Source: Thozetella sp. PMI_491
Taxonomy: Eukaryota > Ascomycota > Sordariomycetes > Chaetosphaeriales > Chaetosphaeriaceae
Direction of reading: 5' to 3'
Length of the DNA stretch: 64,000 nt
Assembly (NCBI GenBank): GCA_021432635.1
Contig: MU270024.1
Location: forward strand, 868,001 to 932,000
Shown here: positions 11,317 to 22,551 of the stretch, piece after piece
How the letters are laid out: each line of letters opens with the position of its first letter
How positions within the stretch are numbered: position 1 is the stretch's first letter
The notes under the pieces: model-generated
Seen by the model: the letters and a program-made list of their open reading frames with translations, nothing else
What the model was told of the DNA's origin: nothing
Database searches by the model: none
Translations under genes and position numbers: made by a program

Positions 11317-13270
11317 ATGCTCGACAGTCTGCGGCAGCATTTGAATCCCTTTATTTCAACCACGAAAGTGTCAAAAATGCAGCCTTCTTCGGCTCAAGCG
11401 CTCTCTATGGGCCCTTATATTATGAAGATGCCTGCCATTCTAGTCTTGATTGCTCTAGCGATACCAGTTTACGGTCTATATCGATATGGCTTCCCACGGC
11501 CCATTCCGGGCATTCCATATAATCAGGAAGCGGCTGATCGATTTATGGGAGACTATCCGGAGATCAAGCACTCGATTAGTAACGGTCAAGGCTATAGAAA
11601 TTGGCTTGGGAAGCTTTCTCGGCGTCATAACTCGCCCCTAGTTCAGATATTCCTTGCGCCATACGCTCGTCCCTGTGTCGTTCTCAGTGACTACCGAGAA
11701 TCATTCGATATCATTGCACGCCGCACCAAGGAGTTCGATCGTAGCGGCAAAACTGCTGCAACGGTGCGAGCAATTGTTCCTGAGAGCCTCATCACGATGA
11801 CCACTTCGGATCCCCGGTTTAAAGGCAACAAGGAACTGACAAGGGATCTGATGAGTCCCAAATTCCTGAATGAGGTAAATCAAGTCTGATTTTGGGATAA
11901 ATACCTGAGAGTGCTTTTCTGAAAATTGTAATCGACAGGTATCAGCCCCAGCGATACACGAGAAGGTGGCCCAGCTTGTCGATGTCTGGACACTGAAAGC
12001 TCGACTTGCCAACGGCCGCCCTTTCGAGGCATACTCAGATATCCACAATGTGGCACTCGATATTATCATGGCTGTCACTTTCGGCAACGACGGCCAAGAC
12101 GGTGAAGGAGTAACTCCCACAGAATTACGAGCTCTTAAGTCCATGGATCCGAACGAATTGATCTGCCCCGCTTCCAACGAGGCGCCGATGCAATTTCCTC
12201 AGGCACCATTGTCCCTCGACTTCGATGCGGTTTTAGCAGTGAAGGATGCGATGCGCATCGGGTTCTCGTCTCCGTTCCCGTATACTCATATCTGGCTCTT
12301 GAAAAAGTTGACAAAATTGGGGAGTTTGTTTGCAGCGAAAGACAGAATCATTCGCGAGCGGATTCTCGGAGCTGTGAAACGCCTCTTCCCCTCTTCCGAA
12401 CTGCTAACCGAAAAAAATGCCGAAGCACGATGCGCCATGGACAACATGATTCTAAGGGAGGTGTCCGCTGCGCGGAAGGAACAGAGACAGCCTGTGTTTG
12501 AGTCCGGACGTCTCCGAGACGAGCTGTTTCTTTATATTCTTGGCGGCCATGATACCACGGCGACAACGTTTGCATGGACTGTCAAGACAATGGCTGATTG
12601 CCTCGGGCCGCAACACACCCTTAGGGAGCATTTATATGCGGTTTTTAACGAGGCACGGTCATCCCGGCGGCAACCCTCAGTGACGGAGATATTGACGAAA
12701 CCAGCTCCTTACCTAGACGCATTCTTGGAGGAGGTTCTTCGGTATACTCGCACAATCCCGCTATTGCTTCGGGAGGCACTAGTTGATACCGAGATCCTCG
12801 GTCATCAAATTCCCAAGGGCACAACTATTATTCTCAACACGCGGTCGCTTACTTTTGTCGAGCCTGCTCTGGCGATTCCCGAACATTTGCGGAGCACGAG
12901 CAGCTGTGCGGCGAAAAACACAGTTGGCACCTGGGACGAAAGCGACATGGGAGACTTCGAGCCTATGCGATGGCTCAGGTCTCCTGGCGGGGCCACCAAG
13001 CTGTCCAGGAACACTGAGCCGACTCAGGACTACTCCTTTTCTTCCTCCGAGTTTGACAGCAATGCAGGCCCAGCTCTTACGCTTGGGGCGGGGCCAAGGG
13101 GCTGTGCTGGACGGCGCTTGGCTTACATGGAACTGCGGATTTTGCTGGTCCTGGTCACTTGGAACTTGCAGTTTGACGAATGTCCACTGGAGCTGAGCAG
13201 CTATGATGGTACCGAGTACTTTACAACGGTACCTAAACAGTGCTACGTTCGGCTTCGGGAGCTGCACTGA
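11317..13270 (+). CDS. Cytochrome P450 monooxygenase
   Basis: Haem-thiolate monooxygenase, probably anchored in the ER. Two exons, 11317-11874 and 11939-13270, close in frame for 629 residues from the ATG at 11317; later ATGs are possible because the membrane anchor (MPAILVLIALAIPVYGLY) begins only near residue 38. Hallmarks are the PIPGIPY hinge, the I-helix GGHDTTATTFAW, the K-helix EVLR (ExxR), DFEPMRWL and the haem loop LGAGPRGCAG with Cys575. Leu replaces the usual Phe at the start of the haem loop. Fungal P450s of this type hydroxylate secondary metabolites or xenobiotics. Its neighbours support a pathway role. The P450 family number cannot be assigned by eye. Confidence 0.92.
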
Positions 13271-13443
13271 GGCCCAACTGGGTTTCATGTATCTACACTG
13301 CTAGGCGACCTACAGATTGCGATATGTAGCTTCTAACCAAAATAGTCCATGTGGCGTCAAGTCACTGCAGCCCAGTTTGAAACCCGATACACTGAGATGA
13401 TCCAAAATAGATGGGTGGTGTGATTTACTCTTGAAATGGCTAG

Positions 13444-14007
13444 CTACAGCCGCGACTGGCTTTCGACAAATAACACATCGGCTTTAGCTAGCAGCTTATC
13501 TACCTTATCATGTATCGAGGCTTCGACGAACAGCTTCCTCCCGTCAATTTTCGTAGTCCTCGCCCTGAGCAATAAAGTACTTGGTGCATGGACCGGCCGA
13601 TAGAAGGTAGTATTCAGATATGCAGTTACAAACGGCACCCTGGGAAACACCCCGCGTTGTCGGTTTAGGCCTGGTATCAGGCCAGCAATTCCGTCTAGAA
13701 GAGTGGTTGTGATGCCGCCTTGAACCACGCCCGGAAACCCTTGGACCCCGTGGTTTACGGTCACAAAGCCCCCTACCTCGTCTAGCCGCTGAGTAGTGGA
13801 CGCAGTCCTCGGGTGGAATGCGAGGAAGTGTGAAAAGGTTTCTGGAGTGTTGAGCGTCTTGAACCAGACCTCATCCTCCATTGATGCTTGAGGGATGCGG
13901 CCAGGCGGCATTAGTGTCTCCACACCATCGTCTCTCAGGTGCTTGGCACACCAAGGAATTGCGAGGAAATACTCCAAGTCGACAGCGGGGAGGCTTTCGC
14001 TACGCAT
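13444..14007 (-). CDS. Hotdog-fold thioesterase-like protein
   Basis: Single-exon protein of 187 residues, convergent with the P450 and separated from it by 173 bases. The hotdog signature is NHGVQGFPGVVQGGITTTLLDG, seen here as HGVQGFPGVVQGG followed by a hydrophobic helix (TTTLLDGIAGLIPG) and then alternating strands with YLNTTFYRPV. Such PaaI/4HBT-like proteins hydrolyse acyl-CoA thioesters or act as dehydratases. Several fungal metabolite clusters carry one. No targeting peptide is evident. The role here is inferred from the fold and neighbours. Confidence 0.8.
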   Translation of the reverse strand: MRSESLPAVDLEYFLAIPWCAKHLRDDGVETLMPPGRIPQASMEDEVWFKTLNTPETFSHFLAFHPRTASTTQRLDEVGGFVTVNHGVQGFPGVVQGGITTTLLDGIAGLIPGLNRQRGVFPRVPFVTAYLNTTFYRPVHAPSTLLLRARTTKIDGRKLFVEASIHDKVDKLLAKADVLFVESQSRL

Positions 14008-15032
14008 CGTCGCGAACCGAAGTGAATGGAATTCGATGCAAGGCGGTCGATGGTTGTAAGAGTTGCTCCGGGAAGAGGCCGGGGCAATAAAGGTGGTGTG
14101 AACGGCCAGGTATAATACTACTTATTGCTCAGGTGAAGTCTTGGGCTCCTTGCCATAGGCCACGTCCAATCGCCAAGATGTGAAAGCTAAACTAGGTACA
14201 CAAAAGCGAAGGTGGAGCATAGCTGGCCTCCCAGTCTTTCTGCCCAATATGTCAGAGCCATCGAGTTGCCAAGATTACCATTCTCGGAGAGAAAAGGCGA
14301 GTCATACTTTCGATTAGCTACAAAACCTGCAGACGCGCCCCGTCCCGTATGTGCGTCGCTGCACGGAAGTTACAGCCGGACCGATAGTGCATCGCTTAAC
14401 CCCCGTGCTCGAGTAGTCCCGCGCTTCCGCACCGAAGTAATGGTCTGTATACAATGAACTCTAAATTGGCAGATAAATCGAACACTATGCTGCGGTGGAA
14501 GGCGAAGTTATGTGATATGATCAGTGCGCATTGCATAAGTAGCTAACTCCTTTATGCATCAGGGTAGCTCCGTCGTTCTGTGAGCAGGATGTAACGTGCC
14601 TTCGGTGAAAGCTGCTGAAAACGGAAACTCTTTCTCATCTATAAAGAATAATTTCCAAATATTCTCAAGTATCGATATTTATTTTATTTGTTTGCGGCCA
14701 TTTGCGGCTCAAGTCCGAGAAGGGCAATGGTTACTACGCCTGTATCTCATAGCACGCAACTACCTACTCGGTCTCCAAGCATAGTGCCTCTTGGCTGGCT
14801 CAAGTTTTGTAGGCTTGCGAGGAATTTGAAAACAATAGTGCTACGATGACTCTAGAAATTTAGCTGAATTTGTGACATAGGCCATTTCTCTGGCATAAAT
14901 ACATGGTACGGCACGCACGTTCTTCTCTCGTGCCTACGCGATAGGAACACGCATTTCCTAGGGATTTCTCGTAGCTCACTTAATACCCTCAATTCTCACC
15001 TGCCCGACACACGAATGCTTTCTTTGAGTTGA
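14008..15032. promoter_or_regulatory. Shared upstream region, hotdog protein and O-methyltransferase
   Basis: A 1,025-bp interval between divergently transcribed genes. No coding frame is supported. It must hold both promoters, but I could not pick out a specific regulator site. Confidence 0.45.
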
Positions 15033-16481
15033 ATGCCCGCAATGTCCCAAGCCAGTGAAACACTTGAGAGCCTAGGTGCAACCGTTGCAGAGCTCTCCCG
15101 ATGCATCGCAGGCCAGCTCGGAGCTCTAGGGGCTTCAGAAATATCCTTCGCTCCTGGATCACCAGATAGTTTCCCCTCGGACCCAGAGCTCCGGCTATAC
15201 CGAATGAAGCTCCTTGATGCGCTTAGAAAGCTCCAATATCTCGCCGCTGGTCCGAACGAACATATGTTCGAGATGTGCTATGCCGTTAGTCTGCCTATCA
15301 CACCTCCTTGCCCACCTAACCCTGCGGTGCTAACGCCTGTTGTGCTAGCACAACCACGAATCCACGACAATTGATGTTCTTAACCACTTCAACTTTTGGG
15401 ATGCTGTATCACTAGACGCCTCAGCATCGTATGCCGAAATCGCTACCCGCGTTAGCTTGCCAGAAGCCACTGTTCGCCGCTTCCTTCACGTCGCTTTCAG
15501 CATGTACTATTTTGCCCCGGACGGGCCTGACCTTGTCAAACATACCTCAGCTTCTGCGTTGCTCGTCAAATCTACACTGCAGCGCTCTTTCATAGAACAC
15601 TGCCTAGTCGAAGTTCGCCCCGCGGCGGTTTGTATGGTGGAGGCCCTCATGAAATGGTCGGTCGGCAAGACGGAAGGACCGGGTGGCATGGAGACTTGTC
15701 CTTTTGTTCTCGCAAATGGGGTGGATATTTGGCGCTATGGTGTCGAGTCAGAGGTGAGAGGTGGGCGCAAGGGCCGCCGGGCCGAGGTATTCGCCGAGGC
15801 CATGAAGGCTATCTCAAAGATGGCAGTTACAAACTACGAGGCGGTGCTTCGCCAAATTGACTGGCAAAATATTGGAGATGGAACGCTCATTGATGTAAGT
15901 TGGTGATCTAGAGCACCTCAACTTAACATGTGTTGGCTGACCTGACTTAGCTCGGCGGTTCTACCGGCCACTTCGCCGTTGCTATTGCCAAGCTAGCTCC
16001 CAAGCTAAAGATCATCGTTCAAGACCTGCCCGAGGTGGAGGCTTCCTTCAACTGCAATGAGGAGCTCGAGGGCTTCCGAGATCGCATCACGTTTTCTTCG
16101 CATGATTTCTTGCAGCCCGAGCCTCTTTCGGCTGACGCCTACTTCATGAAGTCTATTTTTCACGACTGGCCCGACAAATACGTCATAAGAATCCTGCGAA
16201 ACTTGGTGCCAGTCTTTAAAACAGGAACAAGGCTCCTGATCTACGATGGGATTGTTCCCCCACTGTTCAATTCTAACGGGAACGAGGTGCTTTCGCCTTG
16301 TGCCCGTCGCTTAATCAGTTTTGCTGACATGCAGGTTTTTACCGCATTGAACTCGAGAGAGAGAAGTGCTGAGGACTGGGGTGCGCTTCTCAAAGAAGCA
16401 GACGAAAGGTTCCATGTTAAGGCTATATATGATAGCCCCGGTACTCCTTTGGGCATTATTGAGGTTGTGTTTCAGAGTTAG
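15033..16481 (+). CDS. SAM-dependent O-methyltransferase (AflO/AflP-like type)
   Basis: Fungal O-methyltransferase of the plant caffeate-OMT superfamily. Three exons, 15033-15284, 15349-15894 and 15951-16481, close in frame for 442 residues. An N-terminal helical dimerisation region contains VLNHFNFWDAV and a winged-helix segment (SYAEIATRVSLPEATVRR). The C-terminal Rossmann domain has LIDLGGSTGHFA for SAM binding, IIVQDLPEV, and the catalytic His in FMKSIFHDWPD. The expected reaction is methylation of a phenolic hydroxyl of a polyketide. The gene lies between the hotdog protein and a reductase that faces it. The resemblance to aflatoxin-type OMTs is from memory of motifs, not a search. Confidence 0.9.
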
Positions 16482-16902
16482 GATGCATTTACTAGGAGAG
16501 TCTCTAGTTACAGTAGCTATGGTACGATAAATATACACCTTGGCAACGGAACTTTCCTGAGGTTTATTAATAAGCGGGCTTATACATATATATCTCTGAG
16601 AGGAAAACGCTGGTCGAGTTATGTCAGAGTAGATGGCCCGTGGCTCCCAGCATTTTAAGGTTTGCCGCGGCAGGTTTGCAGCTGCACTGGTTTCTCTGGT
16701 GGCCATCACCTAAGCCGGCAGTCCAGGGAGCGCCCTATGTAGCTGATGTAGTTCTACCCACAGCGCCACCAAAGACTGTTGGCTCTATACGTCTCAGTAC
16801 AGGTATCTGATCAGTTTTCTTTTAGCACGATTTGTCTTGTTCGTGACTTGTTCTGAAGATACTAGGTAAAGTTATATCTTCGTAATTGGTATCGTGTACT
16901 CT
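16482..16902. terminator. Convergent 3' regions of O-methyltransferase and SDR genes
   Basis: 421 bases between two genes that converge. It should hold both 3' untranslated ends. No gene is seen. Confidence 0.4.
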
Positions 16903-17723
16903 CTACCATGGCAGTACGCCCCCGTCCAGGTCCACGATGCCAGATTTCTCAATATCATCATCTCTTTCCCCCATGACCACCTTGACTAATGCATTTGCCG
17001 GATCTCGCGCATCTCTCGCTCCATGTTCAATCCGCATGGCGCGACCAACCTCTCCGCTTAGATTCGTCACACAGAATCCGGGGTTGAAAGCACAAACTCT
17101 GCAACCCCATTCCGAAAAATTGACTTTATGGCACGCTGCAAGCATGTTCAGTGCCGATTTGCTCATCCGGTAATAGTCGCCGCGACTCTTGTACCATTTG
17201 TAGCTCGGAGCTAGTCGATTCGTGATAGACCCCTGACCCGACGACACGTACACCAGAAGCGGGGTAGCAGATTTCTTCAGAAGAGGCTCGAAGGCTTCCG
17301 TAACAACAGCCGTCCCGAAGACGTTGGTCTCGAACGTTTCCCGTAAATTGGACAGGGTGTCGGTGGGCTGAGTGACCATGATGCCGGCGTTATTTATCAG
17401 CACGTCCAGCTTCCCAAATTTGGTCTCTACATGCTCTCTTGCGGCATCGATCGACTCCCGATCCGTAATGTCGATTTGGAGTATTGAGATGTTTCCCTTC
17501 AGGGTATCGCCATGCGTGGTACGGGCTTCCTCCAGTACCTTTCTGCCCTTTTCAAGAGACCGGCACCCAAGCAGGATTTCGAATTCAGATTCTTGAGCCA
17601 GTGCGATGACCGTTTCAAGTCCAATGCCGCTGCTAGCCCCTAGGGTACAATGTTAGTGACTGCGCCACCCAACACGCTTGGGAACTCACCAGTGATTAGG
17701 ATAACAGCCCTGTGAGACGCCAT
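16903..17723 (-). CDS. Short-chain dehydrogenase/reductase
   Basis: Classical SDR of 256 residues in two exons, 17723-17690 and 17639-16903, joined by a 50-bp intron that splits the cofactor motif. Spliced, the N-terminus reads ILITGASSGIG (TGxxxGxG, NAD(P)H binding). It is followed by LGCRSLEKG (Arg suggests NADPH), the structural NNAG motif, a catalytic Ser (VYVSSGQGS) and YYRMSKSAL, which gives the YxxxK pair. The enzyme is likely cytosolic and reduces a carbonyl or oxidises an alcohol on a pathway intermediate. It is divergent from the NmrA-like gene and shares a promoter interval with it. Confidence 0.9.
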
Positions 17724-18422
17724 GATAAGTCGAATGCGCAAGATATACTTAGAAATAAACAAGATTAGATAAGATAGATGCTTCAAGTCCGATGAGGATG
17801 TTGAGCGGTTTTGTACTTGGCCAATTTCTCCAAAGGAGGTTCAAGGAACGTCTAATGCATCGACGAAACACAGAATGCCCGTGTGAAGCACATTATATCC
17901 CCCGAATCTACTTGCGTTTAACATCAAGACTCTCGGCTCCGCAGCTTAAATCCGTCGAAGGCTTGAGAAACGGGAATCAAAAGTTTCCGGCTCTTAATTC
18001 AGTGTACGCCGAAACCAGCCACAGCCGGCTTCGTAGCGATCCCGTAAAAACCGGGGCGACTATAAGGAGTCGGGTTCTGACGCTAATGCAGGGCTCGACG
18101 GTTTATACAAAGTAGGTATAGCTCAGTATGGGGCAATTGGTTCAGGCCAATCAGTCAGTGTGAAAGGGTACTAGGATACAACGATCCACATAACTTCCCT
18201 TCATAAACTCTCTTGAAGCACATGATACAATTGCAATGCCGTGCATCAAGGCGCGCGGCAAGAATCACAGGTACCCACGGGCGATGGACGGCGGTGTTAG
18301 GAACGACGTTAAGCCCGAGATGGATCGGAATATATTTTGCGCCGAATTGTCGTCGGTATACTGTTAATCCTTCACTTGTGCATCTTACCCTCGCCTTCAA
18401 GTTTGCCCTAATTTCTTGAGCG
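17724..18422. promoter_or_regulatory. Bidirectional promoter, SDR and NmrA-like genes
   Basis: 699 bases separate the start codons of two head-to-head genes, so one interval can control both. No coding frame is supported. I did not find a confident regulator site. Confidence 0.5.
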
Positions 18423-19162
18423 ATGGAGACCCGCAGAATCTTAGCACTTGGGTCGACCGGGTTAGGAGGCATCTGTCTCCTCCGCGAACTGATGTATCGA
18501 AAGCACCCGACAATAGCATATGTCCGAAATTCATCCAAGATCCCGGAGGACATTTCCAGTAATCCGTTGCTCGAGGTAACGAGCCAGCCCTCCGCACTTT
18601 CGATGAGGCTAATCTGACCACGCAATAGATCGTGGTTGGCGAAATGGAGGACACGGCCAAACTCACAACTGTCGTCGCCAAGTCCTCCATGGTCATCTCT
18701 CTGCTTGGTCCCACTGATATGCGAAATCACCCACCCTATGGGGCATGGTACTCGGAGGTGTTGAGACTCATGCGTGAGCAGGGGGTCCGGCGCGTATGGG
18801 GGGTCTGCGCCGGTTCCGCCCTCCAGCCGGGCGACAGCTTCCCTCTCCTTGCCTCTCTCCTAGTTCGATTCGCCCGCTTGGTGTACCCGGAGCTTAACGC
18901 CAGCGCTAGGGCTATCGAGCAAGCATTCGAGCGGGGTGGGCAAGGATTGGAATGGACCGTGTGCAGGGTAGGCCGAATGACGGGAGAGTGTGATGAACTG
19001 AGCTGGAAGAAGGACCGCATGATGGACGTATATGTTGGTAGCGTTGGTGGCAAAGGTTGGACGATCGAGACCAGACGAGCTACGCTGGCAAAATGGATTG
19101 TGGACTGCATCGAGGACGACCAGAACACTTGGGTAGGAAAGATGCCCGCTGTGAGTGCCTAA
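18423..19162 (+). CDS. NmrA-like NAD(P)-binding protein
   Basis: Atypical short-chain (NmrA/SDR-a) reductase of 228 residues in two exons, 18423-18575 and 18629-19162, which close in frame. The N-terminal nucleotide motif is ILALGSTGLGG. It is followed by a hydrophobic strand (MVISLLGPTDM), typical of sugar-epimerase-like folds that act as reductases or oxidases in fungal pathways. There is no YxxxK pair, as is usual for this group. At 228 residues it is shorter than the roughly 280-300 of AvfA-type enzymes. It lies beside an SDR and the cluster regulator. The substrate is unknown. Confidence 0.78.
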
Positions 19163-19455
19163 AAGACTTGGAATTAGCGTTGGGTATTCTCATGTGATGA
19201 CGGCTTCATGTTCCTTAGCACTTGTTGCTTAGCTGCAAGAGATAGCGGCCTTAGGCTTAAGTGCTTTACACCTAGTGGCCCATATGACCGAAATTCTCGA
19301 AACTGCAATGAGCCAGGGATGGTATCCGTTATGCTGGCCAGATGTGCTTGATTTTACTCGTGATGGCTTAACTTGCAAATAATCTCGAAAAATGAGTCTC
19401 GACAAATGAGAGTTGACCAAAGCTAATATCAATTAAAATACCTACACATCTCTAG

Positions 19456-21575
19456 CTAACCCTGTCGTATCATATATGGCAAAATTTGCCATGGTGCACT
19501 ACGTCTAAGCTCTATAGCCCTTACCAAACTAGTTTCATCCTCAGAGTTCAATCTCTCCTCATCATCAATCAGACAGCCCGTGGCCCCAGAGAGCGAAATG
19601 TCGATTGCTTCGGTCTCTCCCTGAACCTGTATTGTGATAGAGACCTGACCAATAAATGGAATGGACAACATAAAAGTATCAGGATCTTGCGAAAGATCCT
19701 CCGGGAGAGCTCCGCGACATGAGCAATCTTCAAGCTTACGGTACGTCATCGCCACTGGGCTTCCGCGAGCCTCGATCGCCAGCAGGTGATGAAGCACCTC
19801 TGTGCTCCGGGCATCGCATACGTCCTCTTCTCCATTGTCTCCCACGAACCGCATCTTCTCTATCGCCTTTGATACCATGTCGCGGTCCGAGCGGTGTTGA
19901 TGGCCGGGATCTCGGGATGTTTGGTGACCATCGAGATGAGTGAGCAGTAGTGTCGCTGCAGCTAGCCAAGCAAAGTTGTCCAAGAGGCGGAAATAGCTTT
20001 CAGTGCGCTCGCAAGATCGGAGCTGGACGAAGCGGCGCAACAGATCCCGGCTGGCTTCGACACAAACATTACGACTGAGGAGGTGCTCGCGGTAGTGCTC
20101 ATTGGTGGGCCCGTCGCATGCCTGCAGCATTAATGGAAGATGAGCATGGAGAAGAAGGTGAGAGTGGAATATCTGGGCTTTGAGTTTCTTCATAGCCCAG
20201 AATAGTTGCTCGTGGTCCCTTGTGTCGGCCAAGCTCGTTGTGCGCCACCATCGCCTTGGCATGTTACTGGTAGCTTCTTCCAGCTCTATGTGGATCTGAT
20301 GCATAGCGTCGAAATCTTCGAAGTTGGGATCACGCTCGCATTGTTCGAGTATATGGCTGGCTATTACGGCATGTCTCCTCTCGAGCTTACTTGTGTCTGT
20401 ATCCTCTGTTGTGGCTGAATCCACGAACGGAAAAATATCCTGCGAGCCTGATGGCGCCCCAAGGACAAAGCATAGTGCGCGCTCGGTATGCACAAGGTAG
20501 AACCATATCTGCTGCAAGTGTACCTCGCGATTAGGCTGTATCGACTTTGGTGGTGAGCATCGGCGCCGATGAAGTCCCATGAGCTGCGCCGCAGAGATGG
20601 CCCTACGGCAAGTCAGCCAAGCCTGGCGAAGACTGCCGCTGTGTTCGTGATACATCGCCTCGAGCCAAAGACATTCCAAGCCTTCTGTATTGTTAATCAA
20701 CTTGTCGTGCACGGTTACTAAAGTCACGGCTGCTTCTGCCAATAGTTTCGCCAGAGCCTGGGGTGGTCGAGACAACTTTCCGAGCTGCTGGCAGCTCGTA
20801 GGATCCGCATGCGCTAGAATGCCGGCGAGCAGGAGCATTTGTCGAGCAATGAGGACCGGGTGCGTCTCTACTGTGTACCGTACGCAAAGCCTCTCCGACT
20901 CTGCCGCCACCCCCCTCTGTAGGATGTTAAATGGTGCGACGAATATCTGGTGTAAATAAAGCGCTAGATTTTCGCCAAGCCTGCCAATTATGCCGATGTC
21001 CGCCGGTGACGGGTAGGCCGCGAGCAACCTTTGCGAGAGCATCGCATGCTTTCCAGGTATTTTTTGCGGTATGCTTGCCAGCGTTAGGTGCGTGAGATAG
21101 TCTGGAGACAAAATAGACTGCTGCTGGAGCTGGTTGGCTTGTATAGATTCTTCCTGCGAAGCGTTAGTGGCATAGCATCGCACACGGGAGAGTGGAGCGA
21201 GCGAGCTACCATTGATTGTTGGTTGGAAGTGACGTGACTGGGACCCAGAATGCCACTGGATTCTGAGGCACAAACGCCGCCGGCTGTGGACGCTGCCGGG
21301 CAATGGCCGACTTGTTCTGCCAGTTGCTGGATCATGGTCTCCAGCCGCCCGATGCGGTCTCCGACGAGCCGGCTCTGGGAATTCGGTGCGGTGGGCTGCT
21401 CTGGAAACTCTTGGCCGACACACTCCATGCAGCGTCGGTCGCATCCTACGCACACCTCGTCGGTAGGGCTTGCATACGTGCACTTTACCTTGCGCCGTTT
21501 GCATTCCCAACAGCTCCGGGTTCCCTTACGTGTCTTCTGTCGCTTACGTCTAGGTTCAATGCGGTACGATGCCAT
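19456..21575 (-). CDS. Zn2Cys6 transcription factor, possible cluster regulator
   Basis: Fungal binuclear zinc cluster regulator of 687 residues. Exons 21575-21210 and 21153-19456 close in frame through a GTAGCT...GCAG intron. The N-terminal cluster has CWECKRRKVKC then CVGC and a last Cys in RRCMEC, giving Cys spacing 2-6-10-2-6. A predicted linker/coiled coil follows (IGRLETMIQQLAEQ). The middle-homology domain includes CRRAISAAQLMGLHRR, as in the fungal_trans family. It is nuclear and expected to bind CGG-type half sites. Its position at the end of the tailoring-gene group suggests a pathway-specific activator. Its targets were not demonstrated. Confidence 0.9.
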
Positions 21576-22258
21576 ATTGGCGAAAATATATAGAGGAGAG
21601 CTGTAGGTTTATGGTACACCGAGGTCAGGGGTCCAACCGAGTTATCGGCGCTGGTCGCCGCGTATTGGTGTAATTCTCCTTGTCGCTGTGTATCAATAGC
21701 CCTCGGACATAGTTAACCCGTAATTATTTGTTGTGAGTACCTCTAGATGAATAGCATGGATGTAGCGACATGATCATGCCGAAGGTTAGAGAATGTACAA
21801 TCCGACTTCCGAAACGGCGGGGAAGCTATACAGCCAATGGGGCAGGACCGGACATTACGGAGTTGTAATCCATGGGTTTACCGAGCGGCGGTCGAATGAC
21901 TAAATCCGAACCCAACAAACTCGTGCGTCTGTGCGAGAGCTCGTAAGCCCCCTGACTACTACATAGGGGGTCACAAAACCATGGAATAGCATAAAACTGT
22001 GGGACAAACCCCAGATCGTGCAGTGTGTTTTCCCCAGCTCGTTTCCACACAACTAAACATATCAACTAGTGATTATTATAATAGGTATCTTTATACTCTA
22101 AATTATATTCCACCTACTAATACCCTCTATTATAGTTTAAAACTAATATATTAGAGAAGGGGGATAACAATACAGATCATCTGCCAGCTTTTTACCACTA
22201 CTACAACACTTAAAGGAAATATATCATCGCCAGTCCAATAAGAGATATAACAGCCTTT
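21576..22258. other. Intergenic, AT-rich
   Basis: Includes the promoter of the regulator. The part after 22060 is very AT-rich and may be decayed repeat sequence. No intact gene is seen. Confidence 0.5.
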
Positions 22259-22347
22259 ATAGAGAAGGAATTATCTCTTAAACGTCTGGGGAAGATACTG
22301 AAACATCTATGGTTTGCGGGCACAGAGCGCCCTACCATATCTCTATG
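22259..22347 (+). pseudogene. Fragment of a fungal uncharacterised protein family (LWxAG motif)
   Basis: One plus-strand frame reads ELSLKRLGKILKHLWFAG, then ends at a stop. I recognise this as the N-terminal stretch of a widespread fungal family of unknown function (typical motif: basic helix, HLWLAG, then RPMPPRPL). Here the following residues are TERPTISL. Nothing further of the family follows, so it is a short relic. The assignment is from memory of the motif. Confidence 0.45.
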
Positions 22348-22459
22348 AGCTTGTTACTATGGATACCGTCGAAATCGACAATATTCCTTTACAATATCTA
22401 CTGAAATCCCGTCGCCATACTGGAGTGTTTTCGTTTATTTATCGCTGACCTCCATTCAA

Positions 22460-22461
<2 letters not shown>

Positions 22462-22491
<30 letters not shown>

Positions 22492-22494
22492 GTA
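22462..22494 (+). repeat. CAA/CAG trinucleotide microsatellite
   Basis: About ten trinucleotide units of CAA and CAG run just before CAGTAG, 60 bases beyond the stop codon of the giant ankyrin gene on the other strand. It is not inside a supported gene and would be glutamine-rich if translated. Confidence 0.7.
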
Positions 22495-22551
22495 GGCTGT
22501 CGACCTGGTCCTTAGACATATCTTCCTCGCTAATGTATTCTCAAAAATCGA

